Below, in pieces: positions 8,476-15,341 of a stretch of 64,000 nt of DNA. The stretch covers positions 1,114,783 through 1,178,782 of the forward strand of contig NZ_JACONZ010000001.1 in NCBI RefSeq assembly GCF_014287275.1. Reading direction: 5' to 3'. A program made the position numbers and the translations under genes. Position 1 is the stretch's first letter, and every line of letters starts with the position of its first letter. The notes beneath the pieces are model-generated. The model searched no databases and was not told where the DNA came from. It was given only the letters and a program-made list of their open reading frames with translations. The DNA is from Anaerofilum hominis. Lineage in GTDB: Bacteria > Bacillota > Clostridia > Oscillospirales > Ruminococcaceae.

Positions 8476-9228
8476 ATGGCAAAAACCGAATTTGTTTCCA
8501 ATAGATACTATACCATCGCCGCCAAGACCACCGGCAGAGTGCTGGAGGTCGCTGATTTCAACCTGGAGAACGGCGGTCTTATCCAGCTGTGGGACGACGC
8601 CGGCGCCGAGAGCCAGCAGTGGAAGATCATCGAGGCCGGCAGCGGCTTTTACAAGATCATCTGCAAGCATTCGGAAAAGGCCGTGGATATCACGGTGGGC
8701 GGCACGCAGGACGGCGCCTGGGTCCACCAGTGGGATTTCGTCGGCGCGGACAACCAGCTGTGGGCCATTGAGGCCGCCGGCGACGGCTGCTACAAGATCA
8801 AATCCAAGCTGGGCGGCAAATGCCTGGACGTGGTTGGGATGAACGCGGTCAACGGCGCCAACATCCAGATCTGGGAGGACGTGGACGGCGACAACCAGAA
8901 ATGGGTCATCACCGCCCTGCCCGCCAAGGCGGAAGCGGAAAGCGCCGCCCCTGCAGCGGAGAAGCCCGCCGCCAAAAAGGCCCCCGCAAAAAAGCCGGCT
9001 GCCAAAAAAGCGCCGGCGGCGAAGAAGGCTGCCCCGGCCAAAAAGCCTGCGGCCAAGACGGCCGCCGCAAAGGCGGAGGAAGCCCCCGCGGCCAAAAAGA
9101 GCCCGGCAAAGAAAACGCCCGCTAAGGCCGAGGCCGCAAAAACCGCGGCGCCCGCTGCGAAAACGGCGTCTGCCACAGCTGCGGCCCCGAAAGCGGAAAA
9201 GAAACCCGCTGCCCCCAAAAAGAAATAA
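8476..9228 (+). CDS. Ricin-type beta-trefoil protein with histone H1-like Lys/Ala/Pro tail
   Basis: A 250-residue protein in two parts. Residues about 8-150 form one complete ricin B beta-trefoil with the three QxW signatures (SQQWKI, NQLWAI, NQKWVI), a fold that normally binds carbohydrate. Residues about 151-250 consist almost only of Lys, Ala and Pro in PAAKKAPAKK-type repeats, like the tails of eukaryotic histone H1 and of bacterial H1-like proteins, which bind DNA or other polyanions. There is no signal peptide, anchor or membrane helix, so the protein should be cytoplasmic, unlike most ricin-lectin proteins. A near-consensus promoter, an AAGGAG site and a strong terminator make it a highly expressed single-gene unit. 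Function unknown; nucleoid or polysaccharide binding is inference. Confidence 0.85.
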   Translation: MAKTEFVSNRYYTIAAKTTGRVLEVADFNLENGGLIQLWDDAGAESQQWKIIEAGSGFYKIICKHSEKAVDITVGGTQDGAWVHQWDFVGADNQLWAIEAAGDGCYKIKSKLGGKCLDVVGMNAVNGANIQIWEDVDGDNQKWVITALPAKAEAESAAPAAEKPAAKKAPAKKPAAKKAPAAKKAAPAKKPAAKTAAAKAEEAPAAKKSPAKKTPAKAEAAKTAAPAAKTASATAAAPKAEKKPAAPKKK

Positions 9229-9343
9229 AGGGAGGCCGCATCCCGGAAAAACAGCCCCTCTGCTGCGGTCCATAGCCGCTCTTGCGCCTGTCCCCGTCTT
9301 TCCCCTGTGGGCGGGAGGGCAAAGATCACAGCATCCGTCAAAC

Positions 9344-9377
9344 AAAAAACCCGGCAGCCGCGCTGCCGGGTTTTTTC
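9344..9377 (+). terminator. Rho-independent terminator of the ricin/H1-tail gene
   Basis: ACCCGGCAGC and GCTGCCGGGT form a perfect stem flanked by A6 and T6, so it could work in both directions. Confidence 0.9.
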
Positions 9378-9454
9378 TGTCCAGGACCGCTGCAGAGCCG
9401 CTAAAACTCTGGTCCCGGCCGCTTTTCGCAGCGGCCTGACCAGGACGGCGGTGA

Positions 9455-9892
9455 AACGACTTATTTTGATTCGCCGTGGCCTGAGGACAGGCTACGTGGC
9501 TATTAAAAAACAATTTATCTTGATGGCCCCGCCCTCGCCGCTTGCGCGGCAACCGGGCGAATGGCCGAAAAAACAGCCTGCGGCTGTTTTTTATTGCTCC
9601 GCAATAAAAAACGACTTATTTTCATTCGCCGTGGCCTGAGGACAGGCCACATGGCTATTAAAAAACAGCCTGCAGCTGCTTTTTATTGCTCCGCAATAAA
9701 AACCAACTTATCTTGATTGGCCCTGCCCTCGCCGCTTACGCGGCAACCGGGCGAATGGCCGAAAAAACAGCCTGCGGCTGTTTTTTATTGCTGCGCAATA
9801 AAAACCAACTTATTTCCATTCGCCGTGGCCTGAGGACAGGCCACATGGCTATTAAAAAACAGCCTGCGGCTGTTTTTTATTGCTTATCCCCC
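9455..9892. repeat. Array of five palindromic repeat units (alternating modules A and B)
   Basis: Five units of 50-100 bp in the order A (9461), B (9512), A (9612), B (9704), A (9806). All share a left flank AACTTATYTTGAT; most share a right flank made of two hairpins: AAAAACAGCC with GGCTGTTTTT, then ATTGC with GCAAT. The middle is either module A (GTGGCCTG with CAGGCCAC) or module B (GCCGC with GCGGC in a GC-rich stretch). Related arrays lie at 11846-12030 and 32708-32984. Non-coding; every unit contains terminator-like hairpins. Confidence 0.85.
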
Positions 9893-9910
9893 GGGCCTCA
9901 GGAAACCGCG

Positions 9911-10120
9911 CTATTTGCTCTGCCGCCGCTGCGCTTGTTCCTGCCGCAGCTTTTCTTTTGCTTCAACTACAGTCTCCCCCTCTTTTGTGAGGTACGCGTC
10001 GACAAACCTGTCCTCAATTTTTGTGTACCCGGCCACCACGCCGTTTTCGATTTTGGAAAACCCCTCTGTCACAGCTTTTGCGATTTTTTCATTTGCCTGT
10101 ACGAGTTTTGATTTTGCCAT
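9911..10120 (-). CDS. Small conserved hypothetical protein, helical
   Basis: A 69-residue, highly charged, probably all-helical protein (MAKSKLVQANEKIAK, then KIENGVV, YTKIEDRFVD, VEAKEKLRQEQ). I recall similar short proteins in Firmicutes but know no function. The start has AAAGGAA upstream and overlaps the end of the preceding membrane-protein gene by about 30 bp, so it is the third gene of the TetR-divergent operon. Confidence 0.7.
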   Translation of the reverse strand: MAKSKLVQANEKIAKAVTEGFSKIENGVVAGYTKIEDRFVDAYLTKEGETVVEAKEKLRQEQAQRRQSK

Positions 10121-10799
10121 CTTTCGTGATTCCTTTCTTTATTCCCTTGCTCGTCATGAGAGCTCCCAAGATCAATATAAACAAGCAGACAGCGGCGCCG
10201 GTGAGCAGATCCATCAGGTCTCTTTCCCGGGCGTTCATGGCGCCGAAAGAAACGAGCATAGAGCGCTGCAGGGTCAAAACGGATGCCGCGGCTTCGGCGC
10301 AGCTGATGCCGCAGAGCGCCGCAGTCAGGGGAGAAGTGTTCTTGCGCTGCCCGGCCGCTTTCACGACCGTCCTGGTGATTTTGGCAAAGGTATAGGCCGC
10401 AATGATTATCATCACGATCTCATCGTGTTTGACCGCAATGTTCTGCGTCAGGCTGACAGCAACGACCGCGATCAGGACAAAGCTCAGCGCAGCCAATAAT
10501 ATGCCGGACAATTTCAGGACAAAGTACTCGGCATCCGCGCAGGTGCCGGGGTCCCGCCTGCCCCCGCACAGAACGGCAAAAAGGCGCGTGACGGCTAAGA
10601 TCCCATAAAAAGCGCACATTGCCGCAAACCACAGCGACAGATTCACGGCCCCCAGCACCCCGTGATAAAGGGCATAACACAGGTTCAGCACAAATGCAGC
10701 AGCCGCCGGCAGCACCGTGCGGCGGCGCTGATCGCCGATAAGCTTTTGGGCCGTTTCCGTTCCGAAAAGCCGGAAGAGAAACAGCCGGGCCGCTTTCAC
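10089..10799 (-). CDS. Multi-pass membrane protein, unknown function
   Basis: About 236 residues with four to five hydrophobic helices (for example LPAAAAFVLNLCYALYHGVL, SGILLAALSFVLIAVVAVSL and AAVCLFILILGALMTS). The GTG at 10799 is chosen because it overlaps the stop of the upstream gene (GTGA) and AAAGGAG abuts it, the usual form of translational coupling; a start at 10889 would overlap the upstream gene by 94 bp. No family recognised. It lies in a three-gene operon opposite a TetR regulator and is likely repressed by it. Confidence 0.7.
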   Translation of the reverse strand: MKAARLFLFRLFGTETAQKLIGDQRRRTVLPAAAAFVLNLCYALYHGVLGAVNLSLWFAAMCAFYGILAVTRLFAVLCGGRRDPGTCADAEYFVLKLSGILLAALSFVLIAVVAVSLTQNIAVKHDEIVMIIIAAYTFAKITRTVVKAAGQRKNTSPLTAALCGISCAEAAASVLTLQRSMLVSFGAMNARERDLMDLLTGAAVCLFILILGALMTSKGIKKGITKDGKIKTRTGK

Positions 10800-11167
10800 T
10801 CCTTTATCCCTTTCGTCAAGGGGATCAGGCAAAGCAGGATCACAATGCCGACCAGGCCCAGTGCGATGCCCGCAGCCATTTTGTTCCATACCATACTAAA
10901 GCACATCCCGACGCCCAGGGCCAACGCGCCGATGATCCCCACCGCAATGCTCAAAACCGCTTTTCCGGAAAAGCGGACAGGGGCCTTATGCTCCAGTTTT
11001 CTCCACACCAGCAGTGTGAGCAGGGCGAGCAGCAGCCCCGTGCCGCCGAACACGACCCCCGGCTTGAATGCGCCCCATTCCGGGATGAGGGCCATGCACA
11101 TCCCCAAAGCGAACAGCACCCCGCTTATGGTCCCCAGTATCATTGCGACAAAACTGCTTTTTTTCAT
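10796..11167 (-). CDS. Small four-helix membrane protein, unknown function
   Basis: A 123-residue protein with four predicted membrane helices (SFVAMILGTISGVLFALGMC, VVFGGTGLLLALLTLLV, AVLSIAVGIIGALALGVGM and AAGIALGLVGIVILLCLIPL). AGGAGG precedes the ATG. First gene of the operon divergent from tetR, with a 26-bp inverted repeat in its leader. Such small helical-bundle proteins next to TetR regulators are sometimes transport or stress proteins, but nothing specific can be claimed. Confidence 0.75.
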   Translation of the reverse strand: MKKSSFVAMILGTISGVLFALGMCMALIPEWGAFKPGVVFGGTGLLLALLTLLVWRKLEHKAPVRFSGKAVLSIAVGIIGALALGVGMCFSMVWNKMAAGIALGLVGIVILLCLIPLTKGIKE

Positions 11168-11190
11168 CTCATACGCCTCCTGAATTTTTT

Positions 11191-11216
11191 ATTAAAACAA
11201 CAGTTGTTGTTTTAAT
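11191..11216. promoter_or_regulatory. Operator: 26-bp inverted repeat between tetR and membrane operon
   Basis: ATTAAAACAACA and TGTTGTTTTAAT are exact reverse complements separated by GT. The site covers the -35 region of the tetR promoter and lies just after the start of the minus-strand transcript, as expected for a TetR repressor that controls both directions. Confidence 0.85.
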
Positions 11217-11253
11217 CTGAATAGAGTATACTTTCTGTGACAGCCCAAAACAA
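11204..11253. promoter_or_regulatory. Overlapping divergent promoters sharing one -10 palindrome
   Basis: Plus strand: TTGTTG (11204-11209), 17 bp, TATACT (11227-11232), toward tetR. Minus strand: TTGTTT (reading from 11253 to 11248), 17 bp, TATACT (11230-11225), toward the membrane-protein operon. The two -10 hexamers lie in the self-complementary AGTATACT, so polymerase cannot occupy both at once. Confidence 0.7.
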
Positions 11254-11294
11254 TCATCAATTTACAGCTAGGTGTTGAGATAAAGGAAAATTTT

Positions 11295-11846
11295 ATGAAT
11301 ACGCCGAACAACAAACGAAAAAAAGAATCGATGGAACGGATGGAAAAGGTCTTTGTCGACCTGCTGCAAACCAGAGAGCTGGCGGAGATCAGGGTATCGG
11401 AGCTCTGCAAGCGGGCCGGAGTGAACCGCACGACTTTTTATGCAAACTATGCGGATATCTATGGGCTGGCAGATTCCATACGGGACAAGCTGGAAAACAA
11501 TTTGTCCAGCTTGTATCAAAGCGAGATCGCACAGGGGTTCAACAGCAACGATTATTTGAAGCTGTTCCGCCACATCAGGGACAACCAGATTTTTTATCAG
11601 ACCTATTTCAAGCTGGGGTATGACGATAACTATAAGATCTTCACTTATGATACCGAGCTTGCGCGCCGGCATTTCCAGAACCATTTCATTGAATACCATA
11701 TGGAATTTTTCAAAAGCGGGATCACGAGAATCATCAAGCTGTGGCTGCAGACCGGGTGCAGAGAAAGCCCGGAAGACATGTACGAGATCGTCAAAAGCGA
11801 GTACCAGGGACGCGAGAAGTTTTTTTCTGCAGAAGAAGAGACATAA
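11295..11846 (+). CDS. TetR/AcrR-family transcriptional regulator
   Basis: A 183-residue regulator. The N-terminal HTH includes ELCKRAGVNRTTFYANYAD (about residues 36-55), the TetR recognition helix; the C-terminal ligand/dimer domain is of the type seen in DhaS-like or TetR_C_33 proteins. AAAGGA precedes the ATG. Divergent from a three-gene membrane operon with a shared operator, so it most likely represses that operon and itself. Its TAA stop is overlapped by the hairpin of a repeat element that acts as its terminator. GC is lower than in surrounding genes, which with the flanking repeats suggests an acquired cassette. Confidence 0.9.
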   Translation: MNTPNNKRKKESMERMEKVFVDLLQTRELAEIRVSELCKRAGVNRTTFYANYADIYGLADSIRDKLENNLSSLYQSEIAQGFNSNDYLKLFRHIRDNQIFYQTYFKLGYDDNYKIFTYDTELARRHFQNHFIEYHMEFFKSGITRIIKLWLQTGCRESPEDMYEIVKSEYQGREKFFSAEEET

Positions 11847-12030
11847 AAAACAGCCGCAGGCTGTTTTTTTGGCCATCCGCCCGGTTGCCGCGCAAGCGGC
11901 GAGGGCGGGGCCATCAAGATAAGTTGTTTTTTATTGCGCAGCAATAAAAAATAGCCGCAGGCTGTTTTTTTGACCATCCTCCCGGTTGCCGCGTAAGCGG
12001 CGAGGGCAAGGCCATCAAGATAAGTTGTTT
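11846..12030. repeat. Two inverted-orientation module-B repeat units
   Basis: Two copies of module B of the interspersed repeat family, reverse complement to those at 9.5 kb: AAAACAGCC/GGCTGTTTT hairpin, GC-rich GCCGC-loop-GCGGC part, ATCAAGATAAGTT flank. The first copy begins inside the tetR stop codon. The two units are separated by the ATTGC/GCAAT hairpin. Confidence 0.85.
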
Positions 12031-12390
12031 TTTGAAAGAAAGCAATAAAAACCCGGCAGGTATCGCCCCGCCGGGTTTTCCCTCTCACGCGATATTGCCG
12101 CCCCATCTTCCCGTTCCCGAACGCCCTCTGCGGCAGAGGTATACAGCGCCGGAGACACCGGCGCTGCGCGCGGTCAAAACAACTGCCCGTGGCAGAGGCG
12201 CCGAGCCGCCGCTTTGGTCCCGGGGCGCAGCACCGCAATAGACCGGGCTGCGGGGATAAGTTTTTTGCGCACAAAAAGCTTTTTCCTTTTTAAAGGAAAA
12301 ACCCGGCAGTGCCGCTGCCGGGTTTTACTGCTGCGCGTGCCGAAAAAAACGACGTGCTTTGCGGCTGGACCGCCGCACGGCGGCCGGTGA
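12031..12390. terminator. Gene-free stretch with two CCCGGC-type terminator hairpins
   Basis: Hairpins at 12047-12081 and 12297-12326 carry the same ACCCGGC...GCCGGGT stem as the terminator at 9344, each with A- and T-runs on both sides. No convincing gene between them; codon-like bias in the short frames follows GC only. Confidence 0.6.
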
Positions 12391-12718
12391 GAAAAAGCGT
12401 TCCAAGTTTGCCCCCGGCAAATTTGCAGCATCGGCCGCTGTGTCTGAGGTTTTGCGCTTTGTCAAGAGCGGAACGAAAAGCATTCCAAGTTTGCCCCCGG
12501 CAAACTTGCAGCATCGGCCGCTGTGCCTGAGGTTTTGCGCTTTGTCAGGAGCGGAACGAAAAGCATTCCAAGTTTGCCCCCGGCAAACTTGCAGCATCGG
12601 CCGCTGTGCCTGAGGTTTTGCGCTTTGTCAAAAGCGGAATGAAAAGCATTCCAAGTTTGCCCCCGGCAAACTTGCAGCATCGGCCGCTGTGCCTGAGGTT
12701 TTGCGCTTTGTCAGGAGC
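12391..12718. repeat. Four tandem copies of an 83-bp repeat ending in the ABC-F stop codon
   Basis: Units begin near 12391, 12474, 12557 and 12640 at an exact 83-bp period, differing at only a few positions. Each contains the palindrome CAAGTTTGCC-CCC-GGCAAACTTG and ends in TTTGTCAGGAGC or TTTGTCAAGAGC. In the last unit that TCAGGAGC is the reverse complement of the final codons and stop of the ABC-F gene. Confidence 0.9.
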
Positions 12719-14318
12719 CGATGCGGTGCAGCTCTATCCTGCCGGTGGCCACCTGCTCCACAAAGCGGGCGTCGTGCTCCACAAAGATCATGGTGGCCGC
12801 GCTGGTGAGCAGCAGCTCTTCGATCTGCTCGCGGGAGGTCACATCCAGATAGTTGAGCGGTTCATCCCAGAGATACAGATGGGCCGGCCTGGCCAGGCTC
12901 ACCGCCAGCAGCAGCTTTTTCTTCTGCCCGTCCGAACAGCGGGCAGCGTCCAGTTCAAACTGGCTGCGCTCAAACCCCAGCTTGCGCAGGATGGCGAAAA
13001 AGAGGGACGGCTCCAGCCCGTGGGCCCGGGGCCAGTCCCGCAGGTGGCCGCGGAGGCCGCCGGTGTCCTGCGGCACCACCGACACGGTCAGCCCGCTCTG
13101 CCGCCACAAAAGGCCGGTATGCCGCACATCCTGCCCGGCCAGCAGACGCAGCAGCGTGGTTTTGCCGCTGCCGTTGGGGCCGGTGAGGGCCAGCCGCTCT
13201 CCCTGTTCCAGCTCAAAGTCCAGCGGCGCAAAAAGCGGCGCAGCCCCATAGCCTGCCGTGAGTTTTTCCGCCCGCAGCAGCCGGCGCTGGCCGCAGGCCA
13301 AGGCCCCGATCTTCAGCGGCGCTTCCTCTTCCAGATTCTGCAGCAGCGACCGCTTTTCCTCCAGCGCGCGGGCCTGCCGGTTCTGCAGGTTTTTCGCGCT
13401 CTGCATCATCCTTGCCGCCTTTGCCCCGATGTAGCCCCGGTCGACCCGCAGGCCGCTGTTGCGGGTGCCGTATTTGGTGGATTCCACCGCGCGGCCCCAG
13501 TCCGCGGTGCGGGCGGCTGCCTCCTCCATGCGCCGGATCTCGCCCCGCAGGCGCTCGTCCCGCGCCTGTTCCCAGGCGTCGCGCCGGTCGCGGTTCTCTT
13601 TCCAGCTGGAATAGTTGCCCTGCTGCAGCTCCAGGTCCGCCCGGTTGATGGACAGGATGTGATCCGCCGCCGCGTCCAGCAGGGCGCGGTCATGGCTCAC
13701 CAGCAAAAAGCCCCGTTTGCCTGCCAGATAGCGCCCCAGCAGCGCGCGCCCCTGCAGGTCCAGATGGTTGGTCGGCTCGTCGATGAGCAGAAAATTATTT
13801 TTGCGCAAAAACAGGGCAGCCAGCAGCAGCTTTACCCGCTCGCCGCCGGAAAGGCTCGAAAAGGGGCGGGACAGCGCGTCCTCCCCCACGCCCAGGCGCG
13901 CCGCCTCGCGGGTGAGCAGCGCGTCGATGGTATAGCCGTCCAGCGCCGCATACTCCCCCTCCAGCTCGCCGTACTCCGCCAGGGCCTGCGGGTCCCCGCG
14001 GGCCAGCAGCTGTTCCATCCGCCGCTCCATGGCCGCAAAGGGGGCCACGGCCTCTTTTGCGGCCGACAGCGCGGGCTGTTGCTGCGCGCCCGGCGGCAGC
14101 GAAAACGGAAAATAGGAAAAGCGCACCGAAGCGCGGATCGCGCCGGCGCTGTCCAGTTCGCCGTTCAGCAGCCGGAGCAGCGTGGTCTTTCCCCGCCCGT
14201 TGCGGCCCACCAGCCCCAAACGCCAGTCGGTGTCCAGCGTCAGGGACACGTCGCGGAAAACGGGCTCAAACCCGTCCTCATAAGTGTAGTGCAGATGTTC
14301 GATCTTTATCTGAGACAT
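12711..14318 (-). CDS. ABC-F ribosomal protection protein, Lsa/Vga/Msr-like
   Basis: A 535-residue soluble protein with two ABC ATPase domains and no membrane part. Domain 1: Walker A GRNGRGKTT (about residues 38-46), signature LSGGERVKL, Walker B LLIDEPTNHLD. The interdomain linker contains GYIGAKAARMMQSAK, typical of the Lsa group. Domain 2: Walker A GPNGSGKTT, degenerate signature CSDGQKKKL and WDEPLNYLDV, a hallmark of antibiotic-resistance ABC-F proteins. Such proteins bind the ribosomal E site and displace lincosamides, streptogramin A or pleuromutilins; the spectrum here is inference. The ATG at 14318 follows GGGAGGT; the frame is open to 14639 but without homology or RBS. A consensus promoter and an intrinsic terminator lie in its long leader. 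Confidence 0.88.
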   Translation of the reverse strand: MSQIKIEHLHYTYEDGFEPVFRDVSLTLDTDWRLGLVGRNGRGKTTLLRLLNGELDSAGAIRASVRFSYFPFSLPPGAQQQPALSAAKEAVAPFAAMERRMEQLLARGDPQALAEYGELEGEYAALDGYTIDALLTREAARLGVGEDALSRPFSSLSGGERVKLLLAALFLRKNNFLLIDEPTNHLDLQGRALLGRYLAGKRGFLLVSHDRALLDAAADHILSINRADLELQQGNYSSWKENRDRRDAWEQARDERLRGEIRRMEEAAARTADWGRAVESTKYGTRNSGLRVDRGYIGAKAARMMQSAKNLQNRQARALEEKRSLLQNLEEEAPLKIGALACGQRRLLRAEKLTAGYGAAPLFAPLDFELEQGERLALTGPNGSGKTTLLRLLAGQDVRHTGLLWRQSGLTVSVVPQDTGGLRGHLRDWPRAHGLEPSLFFAILRKLGFERSQFELDAARCSDGQKKKLLLAVSLARPAHLYLWDEPLNYLDVTSREQIEELLLTSAATMIFVEHDARFVEQVATGRIELHRIGS

Positions 14319-14501
14319 AGTACCTCCCTGTTCTGCAGCGGCGCGCGGCGGGACGGCTTTTTGCCGCCGGCCGGAAACGGGCGTCCCGCCTGCGCAGCCG
14401 GCAGCTGTGCTCCTGCGCCAGCGCGCCGGCCGGAAAAGCGCCTTGCCCGCTTTGCAGCGGAACTCTTTTTTAGGGGGCTGCGCGCCGCCGCCCGGTCCAA
14501 T

Positions 14502-14532
14502 AAAAAAAGCCGCGGGACCCTCCCGCGGCTTT
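14502..14532 (-). terminator. Leader terminator (probable attenuator) upstream of the ABC-F gene
   Basis: On the minus strand AAAGCCGCGGGA and TCCCGCGGCTTT pair perfectly around a GGG loop, followed by T7. It lies about 205 nt after the promoter and 185 nt before the ABC-F start codon, with no gene between, so it should stop most transcripts before the gene. Confidence 0.75.
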
Positions 14533-14696
14533 ACCGGGCGCGCCAAAGCGCGCCTTTTTTCAGAAAGCCGCACGGACCTGTGGCCCGGCAGCGCTCTGAA
14601 AAACGGAAAGATGCGGAATAACGATCCCTTTTCTGCCATGCGCCGCCCGGCCGCGCCAAAGCGCAGCCCGCGTACCCATGAGCGGTCAAAAGGATG

Positions 14697-14723
14697 TTAT
14701 TTGCGCATCTTCCCACTTCCCAT
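14697..14723 (-). CDS. Possible 8-codon leader peptide of the ABC-F gene
   Basis: ATG at 14723 starts a frame of eight codons (MGSGKMRK) and TAA, beginning only about 12 nt after the expected transcript start. The ribosome binding site is weak (CTGAG), so support is positional only: antibiotic-inducible ABC-F genes commonly have such short leader frames upstream of an attenuator. Confidence 0.3.
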   Translation of the reverse strand: MGSGKMRK

Positions 14724-14741
14724 CTCAGAATTTATGGCCCT

Positions 14742-14770
14742 ATCATAGCATGCCCGCAGACGGCTGTCAA
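14742..14770 (-). promoter_or_regulatory. Consensus sigma-A promoter of the ABC-F leader
   Basis: On the minus strand TTGACA (14770-14765), 17 bp, TATGAT (14747-14742). The -35 is perfect and the -10 differs at one position. The only downstream gene is the ABC-F gene 424 bp away. Confidence 0.85.
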
Positions 14771-14826
14771 CCGCCCGCAGAAGTCTCTCTCCGCCGCTGT
14801 TGCTCTGCGCGGCCGGCCGCCGCGCG

Positions 14827-14857
14827 CAAAAAACCGCCCGGACCATGGCCGGGCGGC
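14827..14857 (-). terminator. Rho-independent terminator
   Basis: CCGCCCGG and TCCGGGCGG around CCATGG, followed by T6 on the minus strand, directly after the C_GCAxxG_C_C gene. It separates that operon from the ABC-F promoter. Confidence 0.85.
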
Positions 14858-14865
14858 CTGCATTT

Positions 14866-15327
14866 TTATTCCTGCGCTGCGGCCTGCGCCAGAAAGTCGG
14901 CCAGCAGGTCGGCCGCATCCCGACAGAACTCGCCGCAGCGGCGGTCGTGATAATACTGCGGCGTGCGGGGCGACGCCTGGGGGCTGCCCTCCGCCCTGTC
15001 CAGCCCCAGCAGCTCGCGGCAGATGATGCTGCCGTGCTTTTCCCGAAACGCGGCGCAAAGCTGCTGCACCATGGCATAAGTCTCCGTCTTTTCCGGCCCG
15101 GAGGTCGGCGTGTGGTACCCGCGCAGCAGCCCGGCGGCCATCGTCATGCCGGTGATGGCCCCGCAGACCTCTCTCTGGCGGCCCACGCCGCCGCCCAGGC
15201 CGCTGGCCAGCCGCAGCGCCGTCTTTTCTTCCAGCCCCATCTCCCCGCAAAAAGCCGCAAAGGTGGACTGGGCGCAGTTATACCCCTCGCAGAACAGGGC
15301 ATAGGCGCGCTCTCCGTTTTTGCTCAT
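14866..15327 (-). CDS. C_GCAxxG_C_C family (probable redox) protein
   Basis: A 153-residue protein with the conserved cysteine pattern of this family: FCEGYNCAQS near residue 11, FCGEMGL, VCGAITGM near 57 (the CGAxxG core), ICRELLG and CGEFCRDAADL near the end. Members are thought to bind metal or be redox-active; no reaction is established. The ATG at 15327 is preferred over 15345 because AGGGGGAAAG precedes it. It starts 14 bp after the stop of the DEAD-box helicase and ends at a strong terminator, forming a two-gene operon with it. Confidence 0.85.
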   Translation of the reverse strand: MSKNGERAYALFCEGYNCAQSTFAAFCGEMGLEEKTALRLASGLGGGVGRQREVCGAITGMTMAAGLLRGYHTPTSGPEKTETYAMVQQLCAAFREKHGSIICRELLGLDRAEGSPQASPRTPQYYHDRRCGEFCRDAADLLADFLAQAAAQE

Positions 15328-15341
15328 CGTCTTTCCCCCTC

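Noticed and set aside
12391..12718. CRISPR-like or coding interpretation of the 83-bp repeats
   Set aside because: No spacers; 83 is not a multiple of three and predicted peptides change frame at each unit.
12606..14621. 671-codon plus-strand frame over the ABC-F gene
   Set aside because: Antisense shadow of a gene with complete ABC motifs; no start signals.
14319..14639. In-frame N-terminal extension of the ABC-F protein
   Set aside because: No RBS before the upstream ATG, contains the intrinsic terminator, and ABC-F proteins start at MSQIKIEHL.
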